Origin: Mesorhizobium sp. M3A.F.Ca.ET.080.04.2.1
GTDB lineage: Bacteria > Pseudomonadota > Alphaproteobacteria > Rhizobiales > Rhizobiaceae
Length of the DNA: 64,000 nt
Direction of reading: 5' to 3'
Assembly (NCBI RefSeq): GCF_003952525.1
Contig: NZ_CP034451.1
Location: 3,968,001 to 4,032,000 of the forward strand
The notes under the pieces are model-generated. The model was not told where the DNA came from, searched no databases, and saw nothing but the letters and a program-made list of their open reading frames with translations. This document shows positions 54,107 to 63,899 of the stretch, piece after piece. Positions within the stretch are counted from its first letter, which is position 1, and each line of letters opens with the position of its first letter. A program made the position numbers and the translations under genes.

Positions 54107-55282
54107 ATGACCAGGCAGTTCGTGTTCTCTTCCGAATCCGTCGGCGCGGGACACCCCGACAAGATGGCAGACAACATCTCCGATGCCATTCTCGATGCGG
54201 TCCTGCGCACCGATCCGAAGGCGCGCGTCGCCTGTGAAGTGTTGGTGAAGACGGGGATGGTCGTTGTGGCTGGCGAGATCACCAGCCATGCCCACATCGA
54301 TTACAGCCAAGTCGCCCGCGATACGATACTCGATATTGGCTACGACGATGATGCGATTGGCTTTGATGGTCGACGTTGCGCCGTCGTTCTGGCCCTCACC
54401 GAGCAGTCGCCCGACATAAGCCAGGGCGTTGATGAAGGACGAGGGCAGGATCTCGGGCAAGGGGCAGGGGATCAGGGCATCATGTTTGGATTCGCATGCA
54501 ACGAGACGGATACATTGATGCCCCTGCCGATCCAACTCGCTCACCATTTGACGAAAAGACAGGCCGAGGTCCGGAAAGCGGGACAGCTTGGCTGGCTGCG
54601 TCCGGACGTGAAATCTCAAGTGTCGGTACGCTACGAAGGGCTCCGCCCGGTGGCGCTGGATACCATAGTCCTGTCAACGCAGCATGACGAAGCGGTCTCA
54701 CAAGCCACGGTCCGCGAAGGCGTCATTGAGGAGATCATAAAACCGGTCCTGCCGGCCCACCTGGATACTTCGGGGATCAGATTTCTGGTCAACCCAACAG
54801 GGCGGTTCGTGGTCGGTGGGCCTGCCGGCGACTGCGGCCTCACAGGACGGAAGATCATCGTCGATTCCTACGGTGGGACCGGGCGTCACGGCGGCGGTGC
54901 CTTTTCGGGCAAGGACCCATCCAAGGTTGACCGCTCGGCGGCCTATGCCGCCCGGTATGTCGCGAAGAACATCGTTGCCAGCGGCCTTGCAGAGGTCTGC
55001 GAGGTTCAGCTTGCCTACGCGATCGGCGTGGCCAGTCCGGTTTCTGTCATGGTCAATACCTTCGGAACCGCAAGGATCGAGGAAAAAAGGATCGAGCGCC
55101 TTGTTCTCGAGGTTTTCAATCTCCGACCGAAAGGCATCATCAAGATGCTTGATCTCTTACGGCCGATATACCGCAAGACGGCGACATACGGACACTTCGG
55201 GCGTGAAGAGCCTGAGTTCACTTGGGAGAAGACGGACAAAGCTGACGATTTGCTGCGTGAAGCCGGACCGGCAGCTGCGTGA
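54107..55282 (+). CDS. metK: S-adenosylmethionine synthetase
   Basis: A 391-residue MetK making SAM from methionine and ATP. Landmarks are [20 protein letters not shown] near residue 8, the hexapeptide [16 protein letters not shown] near 124 and [20 protein letters not shown] near 255. It is full length and unbroken, 57 bases after glyA. In the island it may raise SAM for methyl-transfer reactions of symbiosis, for example Nod-factor methylation; that link is inference. Confidence 0.95.
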   Translation: MTRQFVFSSESVGAGHPDKMADNISDAILDAVLRTDPKARVACEVLVKTGMVVVAGEITSHAHIDYSQVARDTILDIGYDDDAIGFDGRRCAVVLALTEQSPDISQGVDEGRGQDLGQGAGDQGIMFGFACNETDTLMPLPIQLAHHLTKRQAEVRKAGQLGWLRPDVKSQVSVRYEGLRPVALDTIVLSTQHDEAVSQATVREGVIEEIIKPVLPAHLDTSGIRFLVNPTGRFVVGGPAGDCGLTGRKIIVDSYGGTGRHGGGAFSGKDPSKVDRSAAYAARYVAKNIVASGLAEVCEVQLAYAIGVASPVSVMVNTFGTARIEEKRIERLVLEVFNLRPKGIIKMLDLLRPIYRKTATYGHFGREEPEFTWEKTDKADDLLREAGPAAA

Positions 55283-55382
55283 GGGCGGCTGGATCAAGCG
55301 CATGCGGCAACCCATTTCAACTCGCGAGACCACGCCCGGCCGGCGTGGCAAGAAGCCGGCTCGGGTTTTGGCGGAGATTTTG

Positions 55383-56396
55383 ATGCCGGATTATGACGTG
55401 CTTTGCATCGGCAATGCCATTGTCGACATCATCGCCCAGTGCGACGAGGAATTCCTCGAGACCAACGGCATCATCAAGGGCGCGATGAACCTCATCGACA
55501 CACAACGCGCCGAACTGCTCTACAGCCGCATGGGTCCGGCGATCGAAGCGTCCGGCGGCAGCGCCGGCAACACGGCGGCCGGCGTCGCCAGCTTTGGCGG
55601 CCGCGCGGCCTTCTTCGGCAAGGTCTCCAACGATGCGCTGGGCGAAATCTACGCCCACGACATCCATGCGCAGGGCGTCGCCTTCGGCACCACGCCGCTC
55701 AAGGGTGAGCCGCCGACGGCGCGCTCGATGATCTTCGTCACGCCCGACGGCGAGCGCTCGATGAACACCTATCTCGGCGCCTGCGTCGAGCTTGGCCCTG
55801 AGGATGTCGAAGCCGACAAGGCGTCCGGCGCCAAGGTCACCTATTTCGAAGGCTATCTGTGGGACCCGCCGCGCGCCAAGGAGGCAATCCGCCAGACGGC
55901 GAAGCTGGCGCACGCGGCAGGCCGAGAAGTGTCGATGACGCTATCGGATTCGTTCTGCGTCGACCGCTACCGCGACGAATTCCTCGACCTGATGCGCTCG
56001 GGCACGGTCGACATCGTCTTTGCCAACAGCCACGAGATCAAGTCGCTCTACCAGACATCGTCGTTCGACGAGGCGCTGGCCCAGATCCGCAAGGATTGCC
56101 GGATCGCCGCCGTCACCCGCTCGGAAAAAGGCTCGGTGATCGTGCGCGGCGACGAGACCGTGGTGATCAAGGCGACCGCCATCAAGGAACTGGTCGACAC
56201 GACGGGCGCCGGCGATCTCTATGCCGCCGGCTTCCTGCATGGCTACACGCAAGGCCGCGACCTGCAGACTTGCGGCGACCTTGGCTCACTGGCAGCCGGA
56301 TTGGTGATCCAGCAGATCGGCCCCAGGCCCCGTCAGAATTTGCGCCGCGAGGCCGAGCAGGCGGGGCTGACCATTCCGGACGTTCAAACGAGTTAG
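55383..56396 (+). CDS. PfkB-family sugar kinase, adenosine-kinase-like
   Basis: A 337-residue ribokinase-fold kinase. N-terminal substrate region: [20 protein letters not shown] and [21 protein letters not shown]-terminal anion hole and catalytic base: [16 protein letters not shown]. Proteins of this type in alphaproteobacteria are annotated as adenosine kinases; with metK next to it, recycling adenosine left by SAM-dependent methylation makes sense. GGAG lies 6 bases before ATG 55383. Codon use (very high third-position GC) is that of a typical chromosomal gene, unlike the T3SS region. Confidence 0.88.
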   Translation: MPDYDVLCIGNAIVDIIAQCDEEFLETNGIIKGAMNLIDTQRAELLYSRMGPAIEASGGSAGNTAAGVASFGGRAAFFGKVSNDALGEIYAHDIHAQGVAFGTTPLKGEPPTARSMIFVTPDGERSMNTYLGACVELGPEDVEADKASGAKVTYFEGYLWDPPRAKEAIRQTAKLAHAAGREVSMTLSDSFCVDRYRDEFLDLMRSGTVDIVFANSHEIKSLYQTSSFDEALAQIRKDCRIAAVTRSEKGSVIVRGDETVVIKATAIKELVDTTGAGDLYAAGFLHGYTQGRDLQTCGDLGSLAAGLVIQQIGPRPRQNLRREAEQAGLTIPDVQTS

Positions 56397-56462
56397 TGGC
56401 CTACCTTCCCGTTGTGCAGGCTATCTCGCCAGAAGCGCAATCACGGAATAGGGAAATCCTGA

Positions 56463-57496
56463 TGTCGAACATGATGAAGGCGCTTGTGAAGGCCAAGGCC
56501 GAACCGGGCATCTGGATGGAAGAGGTGCCGGTGCCGGAAATCGGCCCCAACGACGTGCTGATCAAGATCAAGAAGACGGCGATCTGCGGCACCGACGTGC
56601 ACATCTACAATTGGGACCAGTGGGCGCAGAAGACGGTGCCGGTGCCGATGGTGACGGGCCATGAATTCGTCGGCACCGTTGCCGATTTCGGCGCAGCGGT
56701 CACCGAATACAAGGTCGGCCAGCGTGTATTGGGCGAAGGCCACATCGTCTGCGGCCATTGCCGCAACTGTCGCGCCGGGCGAGGGCATCTGTGCCGCAAC
56801 ACACTCGGCGTCGGCGTCAACCGTCCAGGCGCCTTCGGCGAGTATCTGGCGATCCCGCAGCACAATGTCGTGCCGATCCCCGACGATGTGCCCGATGAGA
56901 TTGCCGCGATCTTCGATCCCTTGGGCAATGCCGTCCACACCGCATTGTCCTTCGATCTGGTCGGCGAGGACGTGCTGGTGACTGGCGCCGGGCCGATCGG
57001 CATCATGGGCGCGCTCGTCGCCCAATGCGTCGGCGCGCGCAAAGTGGTCATCACTGACATCAACCCGGTGCGGCTGGCGCTAGCCAAGAAACTCGGCGTC
57101 CAGCATGTCGTCGACGCCTCGAAGGAGAAGCTGCGCGACGTCATGCCGGTGCTCGGCATGACCGAGGGGTTCGACGTCGGGCTCGAAATGTCAGGCGCCG
57201 CCCCCGCTTTCCGCGACATGATCGACACCATGAACAATGGCGGCAAGATCGCCATTCTGGGCATCGCGCCGACCGGCTTCGAGATCGACTGGAACAAGGT
57301 CATCTTCAAGATGCTGCATCTCAAAGGCATCTACGGCCGCGAGATGTTCGAAACCTGGTACAAGATGATCGCGCTTGTGCAGGGTCCGCTGGATGTCTCC
57401 GGCCTGATCACCCACCGCATCGGCATCGACGATTTTCAGATCGGTTTCGATGCGATGAAGAGCGGCAGTTCCGGCAAGGTGGTGATGGACTGGTAG
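56463..57496 (+). CDS. tdh: L-threonine 3-dehydrogenase
   Basis: A 344-residue zinc-dependent medium-chain dehydrogenase. Catalytic zinc region: [19 protein letters not shown] and TGHEFVGTV. The structural zinc is bound by four cysteines ([15 protein letters not shown]), and the Rossmann glycines are [10 protein letters not shown]. It converts threonine to 2-amino-3-ketobutyrate, which Kbl splits to glycine and acetyl-CoA; no kbl is visible here. It is 66 bases after pfkB, probably the same transcript, and joins the glycine/one-carbon theme of glyA. Confidence 0.93.
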
Positions 57497-57959
57497 GGAT
57501 TGCCTTGGCCGCTATTCAGGAAAAGCTGACGACAGCACCTCTGGTCCGCCGGACATTTTCCAACTAGGGGAACATGGCTGGGTGGAGAGCTATGGCTCCG
57601 CTACGTGCGCTCGCTAATCATACACGGCGACGTATCGCGGCCCACCCGGTGACGGTCGATGGGGCAATTCGCTTCAGTCGATGACGGAAACCCGGTGAAC
57701 CGATGCTGAGGCCCCGACGCGATCGTCTATTTCCTATGATCTGCGATTGAGGTCGAGGTGTTGCCGCTTTCAGCGGGTAAAATGCGATAGACGACTTCCG
57801 GTACCCTTCCGGTCAGCGAAAAGGAAGGCAACGAGCCGCATTGCCTCAAGCAAAATGTTACCAATAGTGTCCTGTTCCAAAGGGGATGGACAGGTCGTGC
57901 CATTCCGGTTCGGGGGAAGGATGGCGCGGCTCAGCATGGCGACACGGTGAAGCGGCGAT
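57497..57959. other. Region without a recognised gene
   Basis: No gene recognised downstream of tdh on either strand, and no clear terminator. Confidence 0.3.
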
Positions 57960-58740
57960 CGTGGAGCTTTATTGCGGCGTTGACAAGCGGCGCATTCTGG
58001 ATGAGTTCGAGGCGGTAACCGGCTATTATTCGCAAGCGCGCGATCCGTCTTATGAACCGTCGTGAGCAGAGGCCGTCTGCGGGCAAGAGCCGCAGCCGCT
58101 GTTACGGCAGCGATGTCCGCGACGCGCTCATCGTGTTGTGGGAGGATTCGGAGCGGCTGGGTCCGCATCGACGCTCGCGGCGGCCAGCGCCGCCGGGCAG
58201 GAATGAGTTCGCAGTTCGCCGCTCGGTGCCAGCCCGCACCTTCGGCGATTGGAAAGATCCGCCGCCCGGCTTTGTTGAGCGCATTCGGGCACGTCTTCGT
58301 CAGGGAGCTTCGTGCAGACGATGGTGCTGACCGGATTGCCGCCGGCTGGACCGATTGCATTCCGCTCCGCACGCGCGACAGCGGCAATGTGATCATGGCG
58401 ATCAAGCAGGCCCGCTCCCGGTTTCGCTGACCCTGTGCTGCTGTTTGCCGGCATCCGCCCGCACAGGAAGAGCTTGTAAAAGCGGTCGGTGCGGAAATCG
58501 AGGAGCCGTTGGTCGTCGATCTTCAGCCTGAACGCGGTCGTTTGCTGGTGCCGCAAATCGGCTGTTGCATGTACATCCCTGTCAGACGTCAGTTTTCCTC
58601 GCCTATTTTGGTGTCGAGCGCGAAGTGCTCCAACCAGATTGCAAGGCTTTTTGGAAATGAGAGCGGCTTTGCGCAGGGCGCTCCGTTGTTGAGCATTCAA
58701 GCTACCAAGCCAATGACGCGCAGGTTCCACCAGGCTCGCC
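57960..58740 (+). mobile_element. Integrase-type transposase remnant
   Basis: Scattered frames give pieces of a long rve-domain transposase: SQARDPSYEP, then SYGSDVRDALIVLWEDSERL-like sequence at 58080-58150, then VRELRADDGADR and RDSGNVIMAIKQARSRF at 58300-58430, then weak C-terminal matches to 58740. Large parts are deleted and frames change, so it is inactive. The IS family is uncertain. Confidence 0.5.
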
Positions 58741-58824
58741 AGCCTTGAAGGACAGCGAAAAAAGCAGAGCACGACAGACACAACAGTGCATCAGGACGCC
58801 GCAGTCGTTGAAGATGGTGCGCTG

Positions 58825-58873
58825 CATCCATACCGTGGATGCATTCGATCCAAATAATCGATTTGTTCAATCA
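58825..58873 (+). promoter_or_regulatory. nod box upstream of ttsI
   Basis: CATCCATACCGTGGATG (58825-58841), then six bases, then ATCCAAATAATCGATTTG with TTCAATCA to 58873. This matches the 47-base nod box (ATCCAT-N3-GTGGATG, then ATCCAAACAATCGATTTT-CAATC) bound by NodD. It lies about 320 bases before the ttsI ATG and explains flavonoid control of the T3SS. Confidence 0.88.
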
Positions 58874-58896
58874 GTTTCTCGAAAGCTAACCCTACC
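58869..58896 (+). promoter_or_regulatory. tts box overlapping the nod box
   Basis: TCAATCAGTTTCTCGAAAGC followed by TAACCC. The 19-base core TCAGTTTCTCGAAAGCTAA is identical to the nopX tts box, and the first bases are shared with the end of the nod box. It suggests TtsI acts at its own promoter. The G of the usual GTCAG is an A here. Confidence 0.75.
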
Positions 58897-59191
58897 CTCT
58901 GTGGGAATCGGGCTCTGAGCCGCGACGCTGCCTTGCGAGCGCAGGGGCTGCACGTAGGAGAGATGATGCAACGAGAAATCGCACGCGGGTTGCTGGCCTC
59001 GTGGGTTCGCCGACCGGCGTATTTGAGCCCGTCAGTTGGTCCTCACCCGCGCCTATTGCCACCGAGCGACTTGCATGTCCCTCCGACTCGGACCAGTTCC
59101 GAGAGCTGCGACGAGTTGCGCGCCGTGTGCTCCGATCAGATGGCCGCCGGTGACGCGTTCGATGGGCCGTCCCTCTTCGAGAGGAGATGAA

Positions 59192-59878
59192 ATGCGAACG
59201 CTGCTCGTGGATCATCATGCGGATCTTGCGCGCGCCATGCGACTTGCGCTCGGGGATGGCGGCTTCGTCGTTGATGTCGTTGGTACTCTGGAACTGGCTT
59301 CGAGTGCATTTTCTTGCGCCAGCTATGAAATTCTCCTGCTGGAATTGGCTCTGCCAGATGGCGATGGCTTGGGTTGGCTGAGGCAGTTGAGGACCCACGG
59401 GCATTCAGTTCCTGCCGTCATTATGAGCAGCCTTAACGATCTCGATAAGCGAATTGCGATCTTCAACGGTGGTGCGGACGACTTTCTGCTCAAACCCATC
59501 TCTACCGATGAGCTTATTGCCAGAATGAGAGCCATTCTGCGCCGGGCGACACAGATGACCGACCTGAGGCTCGTATTTGGCAATCTCGACTTTGATCCGG
59601 TCGCCCGCCAGGTTTTCGTTGATGGGCACCCAATGATGATCGCACGTCGCGAACTCTGTATTCTAGAGCACCTGCTTAACCGGGCAGGCCGCATCGTGCC
59701 CCGTGCGCAATTGGAAGATCACCTCTATTCATTCAACGACGACGTGTCTGCCAACGCGCTTGAAGTCGGAATTTATCGTTTACGGGGACATCTGACCAGA
59801 TCAGGTGCAACGCCACGGATCAAGACCATCCGAGGCATTGGTTACATCCTAGAATTGACTGACGCCTCGTCCGCATAG
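59192..59878 (+). CDS. ttsI: TtsI, transcriptional activator of the T3SS
   Basis: A 228-residue OmpR-type regulator that binds tts boxes. The receiver domain lacks the phospho-acceptor: YEILLLELALPDGDG has Glu51 where Asp is usual, a known feature of TtsI that probably mimics the active state. Lys is kept in DDFLLKPIS. The winged-helix output domain ends RIKTIRGIGYILEL. GAGGAG lies 5 bases before ATG 59192. Bases 58897-59191 are its leader with no recognised gene. It is followed by rhcC2 on the same strand. Confidence 0.94.
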   Translation: MRTLLVDHHADLARAMRLALGDGGFVVDVVGTLELASSAFSCASYEILLLELALPDGDGLGWLRQLRTHGHSVPAVIMSSLNDLDKRIAIFNGGADDFLLKPISTDELIARMRAILRRATQMTDLRLVFGNLDFDPVARQVFVDGHPMMIARRELCILEHLLNRAGRIVPRAQLEDHLYSFNDDVSANALEVGIYRLRGHLTRSGATPRIKTIRGIGYILELTDASSA

Positions 59879-59904
59879 TTTGTCGAATCGAAAGAAGATC
59901 TATT

Positions 59905-61371
59905 TTGCTGATCCTTCAACATCCTTGCCATGCGCTCAATTGGCGGGCGATCGCCAACAAGGTTACAAGACCTGCAGTTCCCCGTTACCTGGGCCATCTC
60001 CTCTGCGCGCTTATTGTGACTTTCCCACTTGGTGTCGCGGCGCAAAACAAGCAGGACAAAGGCCCGCCGCATGCGGCTTCGAATAGCATCAACGCCACGC
60101 TGACCCTTTCCTCTTCGCTCGGGGAGACCGTTCATCTGCCCGCGCCAGCCACGACCATCTTTGTTGCTGACCCCACGATCGCGGATTTTCAGGCGCCATC
60201 GAGCAAAACAATCTTCGTCTTTGGCAAGAAATCGGGGCGGACCAGCCTATTCGCCTTGGATGGCAATGGCGAGCCTCTCGCCGAATTGCGTATCGTTGTC
60301 ACGCAACCGATCGGGGATTTACGCGCCATGTTGCGGGAGCAGGTCGGCGACTATCCCATCCGCGTCAACTATACGCCGCGCGGCGCAATCCTTAGCGGGA
60401 CGGCGCCCGACGCAGAGGTCGCCGACACCGCAAAAAGAGTCACTGAGCAATATCTGGGCGACGGAGCGCAAGTCGTCAACAACATCAAGGTCGCTGGATC
60501 CCTGCAAGTTAACCTCAGCGTGCGCGTAGCCGAAGTCTCACGCAGCGCCATGAAGTCACTCGGCGTCAACTTGTCCGCCTTCGGTCAAATCGGCAATTTC
60601 AAAGTGGGCGTTCTAAGCGGAAGCGCTGCAAGCGCTGGGTCTGGTTCAACCCAGGGTGGCGGTACAGCAGAAATCGGATTCGACAACGGTGCCGTCAACG
60701 TCAGCGCGGTTCTCGACGCGCTCGCCAAGGAGCATATAGCTTCCGTCCTGGCTGAGCCGAACCTCACCGCTATGTCGGGTGAAAAGGCCAGCTTTCTCGC
60801 GGGCGGCGAATTTCCCATTCCTGTCCTGCAGGAAAACAGGCAGGTATCGGTTGAATTCCGTCACTTCGGCGTCAGTCTGGAATTTGTGCCGACAGTTCTC
60901 AGCAACAATCAAATCAACATTCACGTAACGCCCGAAGTCAGTGAACTGTCGACGCAAGGTGCCGTGCAAATCAACGGAATTTCCGTGCCGGCAGTTTCCA
61001 CGCGCCGAGCCGATACGGTCGTCGAACTCGCCAGCGGCCAGAGCTTCGCAATCGGCGGTCTAATCAGGCGGAACGTCAACAATGATGTCAGGGCCTTTCC
61101 CTGGCTCGGAGAACTGCCGATCCTGGGACCGCTTTTTCGCTCGACCTCGTTTCAAAAAGAGGAGTCAGAACTGGTCATTCTAGTTACGCCTTACATTGTA
61201 AGACCAGGCTCCAACCCAAACCAGATGAGCGCACCGACCGAGCGGGCGGCACCGGCTTTGAACGGAGGGGGCGCTCCGACGAATTCCGTGACAAGTCCCC
61301 CGCGAGACCGCGCTGCTATCCGTGCGGGCGCGCCAAGCGCCCAGGGCGGTCTCGGCTTCATCATCGAATAG
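59905..61371 (+). CDS. rhcC2: T3SS outer-membrane secretin RhcC2
   Basis: A secretin of 488 residues. Signal peptide: VPRYLGHLLCALIVTFPLGV with AAQN. The N-terminal pilus/secretin domain (FVADPTIADFQAPSSKTIFV) and a BON-like part are of CpaC type, and the C-terminal secretin gate contains SVLAEPNLTAMSGEKASFLA and the end LPILGPLFRSTSFQKEESEL. It forms the outer-membrane channel with RhcC1. The start appears to be TTG 59905, with AAAGAAGA upstream. It lies 26 bases after ttsI. Confidence 0.92.
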   Translation: MLILQHPCHALNWRAIANKVTRPAVPRYLGHLLCALIVTFPLGVAAQNKQDKGPPHAASNSINATLTLSSSLGETVHLPAPATTIFVADPTIADFQAPSSKTIFVFGKKSGRTSLFALDGNGEPLAELRIVVTQPIGDLRAMLREQVGDYPIRVNYTPRGAILSGTAPDAEVADTAKRVTEQYLGDGAQVVNNIKVAGSLQVNLSVRVAEVSRSAMKSLGVNLSAFGQIGNFKVGVLSGSAASAGSGSTQGGGTAEIGFDNGAVNVSAVLDALAKEHIASVLAEPNLTAMSGEKASFLAGGEFPIPVLQENRQVSVEFRHFGVSLEFVPTVLSNNQINIHVTPEVSELSTQGAVQINGISVPAVSTRRADTVVELASGQSFAIGGLIRRNVNNDVRAFPWLGELPILGPLFRSTSFQKEESELVILVTPYIVRPGSNPNQMSAPTERAAPALNGGGAPTNSVTSPPRDRAAIRAGAPSAQGGLGFIIE

Positions 61372-61383
61372 TGTCATCCAAAG

Positions 61384-61944
61384 ATGTTGCGTTTTATAAT
61401 CCTCTTTGTCGCTCTGGCACCAAGCGTAAGTGGCTGCACAAGCACTACGCCAGTTGATGTCGAACCATCGGCACCAATGCTTGTCCGAGAGGAGACCACC
61501 GTCCTGACGTTGCAAAGCCTGCGCGCTTCCGAACGGCAGCGTTTGCGTGTTTTCCTAGACAAGGCCAGTCGCGGCCGGTTCGATGCCATCCACCTCCTCA
61601 TCAGCGGTTCGCCCCAGCTCAGCGCAGGGGTAGCCCATCAGGCCAGGCAGTTGGCAATCGAAGAAGACAACATTCAATTGCGCGATCAACACGACGCCGG
61701 CTCAGTGCGAATTGAGGCGATTGTCTATCACGCCCGTCCGCCGGTCTGTCCCTCATATGGTGCCTTACCCAATGAAGAATCCTTCAAACAGCCGCTTGGT
61801 TGTTCGACAGGACATAACCTGGCCGTGATGGTCAACGATCCGCGCGATCTGCTCGACAATCAGGCCGTCAAGGCCGGCGATGGCGATCGTGCTTCTGTAC
61901 CAGTTGCAACTTACAGAACATTCGGGACGGATAAAGGTGGCTGA
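61384..61944 (+). CDS. y4xK: Y4xK-like lipoprotein (CpaD-type)
   Basis: A 186-residue lipoprotein (signal MLRFIILFVALAPSVSGC, Cys18). The body (RQRLRVFLDKASRGRFDAIH; LGCSTGHNLAVMVNDPRDLL) matches the CpaD pilus-assembly family; y4xK follows rhcC2 in NGR234 too. A role as pilot or stabiliser of the CpaC-like secretin RhcC2 is likely. It starts 12 bases after rhcC2, so it is the same operon. Confidence 0.85.
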   Translation: MLRFIILFVALAPSVSGCTSTTPVDVEPSAPMLVREETTVLTLQSLRASERQRLRVFLDKASRGRFDAIHLLISGSPQLSAGVAHQARQLAIEEDNIQLRDQHDAGSVRIEAIVYHARPPVCPSYGALPNEESFKQPLGCSTGHNLAVMVNDPRDLLDNQAVKAGDGDRASVPVATYRTFGTDKGG

Positions 61945-62027
61945 TACCGCCCTTATCTCGGCAGCACTCCTACCGGAGATTGAAAGCTTCCAATCGCGTC
62001 CTGATCTAAAATAAAAGGAACCGCTGG

Positions 62028-63899
62028 ATGCAATATAGGCGCTATATCGAGGGCCTTAGGGCCGTTGCTGTACTTCCGGTCGTACTCTTTCATTTCGGAA
62101 TTTCGGCGATCCCGGGTGGCTTTAGCGGGGTCGATATCTTCTTCGTCATCTCCGGCTACCTAACCAGCGGAAGCCTCCTGGATGACCTTGAACGCGGCCA
62201 ATTTTCCATCGTCAACTTCTACTGGCGCCGTGCCCGGCGCATTCTGCCGGCGCTCGTCTTTGTGATGCTTCTCACCTGCATTGCAGCATTGTTCATTCTT
62301 CTGCCACCGGATCTGCGCGGATTCAGTCTTAGCATCATAGCTACCTCGACCTTCTGGTCGAACGTTTTCTTCTGGAAAACGTCAAGTTACTTCTCTATCG
62401 ATGCCGCGCTTCTACCACTGTTGCACACTTGGCCGCTTTCCGTAGCGGAGCAGTACTACATCTTCGCACCAATCCTGATGTTCCTAATCTATCGCTACAT
62501 CGGGAAGCGCTGGCTGACGACACTTCTTCCGATAATTCTCTGCAGCTTCGTAGTGGCGGTGATGGCGACATCGCTGGCACCCACCGCCGGATTCTATCTG
62601 CTGCCGACCCGAATCTGGGAACTCATGTTGGGCGCCCTGCTCATGCTCAAATGCCCCTCGCCGCTGGGCAACCGATTCCTGATGGAGTCGGTGGGGGTGG
62701 CCGGATTTGGCCTTCTCGCCATCGGGTTCTTCGCGATTTCGGCGAGTGATCCGTTCCCAGGCTACAACGCCTTGTATCCATGCATCGGAACGGCCCTTCT
62801 GATCTATGTTGGCCAAAATACCCCCTCGACGGTCGCCACCCGCATGCTCGAAGTCCGGCCGCTGGTCTGGATTGGGCTCATCTCGTATTCGTTGTATCTT
62901 GTTCACTGGCCTCTCAATGCGTTCGCGCACTATCTTTCGTTCCAAAAACTCGATCCGTTGATGACCGGTGCGATGTTGGTGGCAAGCCTCGCATTGGCTG
63001 CATTCTCCTGGAAGTTTGTAGAGCAGCCGTTTCGACAGAAGAGGGCCTTCACCTCCCCGGGGCCTATCTTCGCCTTTTCAGCGCTCGCGATCGTTGTCCT
63101 TTGTGCCGGCGGAGCGGCGGGGGCGCTCGGCAATGGCTTTCCGCAACGGTTTCCGGACTATGTCCAGCGGCGCATTTCCGTCGGGGACTGGAGGAATGGC
63201 ATCTGTTTCAACGAGGGCACCAGCCGGATCGAAAGCTGGAATATGGAGGATTGCACGCGCACCAGCGGTTTTCCAACAACGGTTTTTTTGTGGGGCGACT
63301 CCTTCGCCGCGCACTATGTTTCCGGCTTGGGTGCTAACATAAATCGATTGCAGGCGAACATCGTTGAATATACGTACGCCAGCTGCGCGCCGATACTCTA
63401 TTACTACCCTTACGATCGTCTTGATTGTGTCCGGTTCAATCGCAAGGCCTTGGACGTCATCTTGGAAGCGGACATCAAGACGGTTATCCTCAGCGGTAGA
63501 TGGAGTGACTATGAGGTCAGAGGTTTCGACGGTCTTCAGCAAACAATCGCTACGCTTCGTGCCCTGGGCGTGCGCGTGTTTGTCATCGGCCAGTCTCCGC
63601 AGTTCCCAACTGACGTCCGGAAAATTGCGTTCTTCGCCAAGCGCCAAAATCTGGACGATACGTCCTGGCCGATCGCGATGGACCCCGACATCAACGAACG
63701 TGTGCGCTCATTTACCAAAGGCGCCACATTCATCGATCCGCTGAAATTCCTGTGCAGCGCAGGACGCTGCGCCTATTCCGATAGAGGAGAGTTTTTATAT
63801 TTCGACTATGGTCATTTCTCTTCAGCCGGCGCCACACTGGCAATCTCGAAATACTGGCCGGCTTTTGGCAAGGACAATGCTCTTCCTAAGACGAAGTAG
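62028..63899 (+). CDS. OafA-type O-acyltransferase with C-terminal SGNH domain
   Basis: A 623-residue membrane protein. Residues 1-360 form an acyltransferase-3 domain of about ten helices (RYIEGLRAVAVLPVVLFHFG; GGFSGVDIFFVISGYLTS; the RxxRRILPA motif). The C-terminus is an SGNH-like domain with the nucleophile block FLWGDSFAAHY near 423 and the D-x-x-H block DYGHFSSAGA near 599. This architecture O-acetylates surface polysaccharides such as LPS O-antigen. AAAGGA lies 8 bases before the ATG. It follows y4xK by 83 bases on the same strand; whether it belongs to the T3SS regulon is unknown. Confidence 0.85.
   Translation: MQYRRYIEGLRAVAVLPVVLFHFGISAIPGGFSGVDIFFVISGYLTSGSLLDDLERGQFSIVNFYWRRARRILPALVFVMLLTCIAALFILLPPDLRGFSLSIIATSTFWSNVFFWKTSSYFSIDAALLPLLHTWPLSVAEQYYIFAPILMFLIYRYIGKRWLTTLLPIILCSFVVAVMATSLAPTAGFYLLPTRIWELMLGALLMLKCPSPLGNRFLMESVGVAGFGLLAIGFFAISASDPFPGYNALYPCIGTALLIYVGQNTPSTVATRMLEVRPLVWIGLISYSLYLVHWPLNAFAHYLSFQKLDPLMTGAMLVASLALAAFSWKFVEQPFRQKRAFTSPGPIFAFSALAIVVLCAGGAAGALGNGFPQRFPDYVQRRISVGDWRNGICFNEGTSRIESWNMEDCTRTSGFPTTVFLWGDSFAAHYVSGLGANINRLQANIVEYTYASCAPILYYYPYDRLDCVRFNRKALDVILEADIKTVILSGRWSDYEVRGFDGLQQTIATLRALGVRVFVIGQSPQFPTDVRKIAFFAKRQNLDDTSWPIAMDPDINERVRSFTKGATFIDPLKFLCSAGRCAYSDRGEFLYFDYGHFSSAGATLAISKYWPAFGKDNALPKTK

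Noticed and set aside
61978..61995. Palindrome GATTGAAAGCTTCCAATC as a tts or nod element
   Set aside because: It shares GAAAGCT with tts boxes but lacks GTCAG and the correct spacing. It is kept only as a note under the acyltransferase gene.
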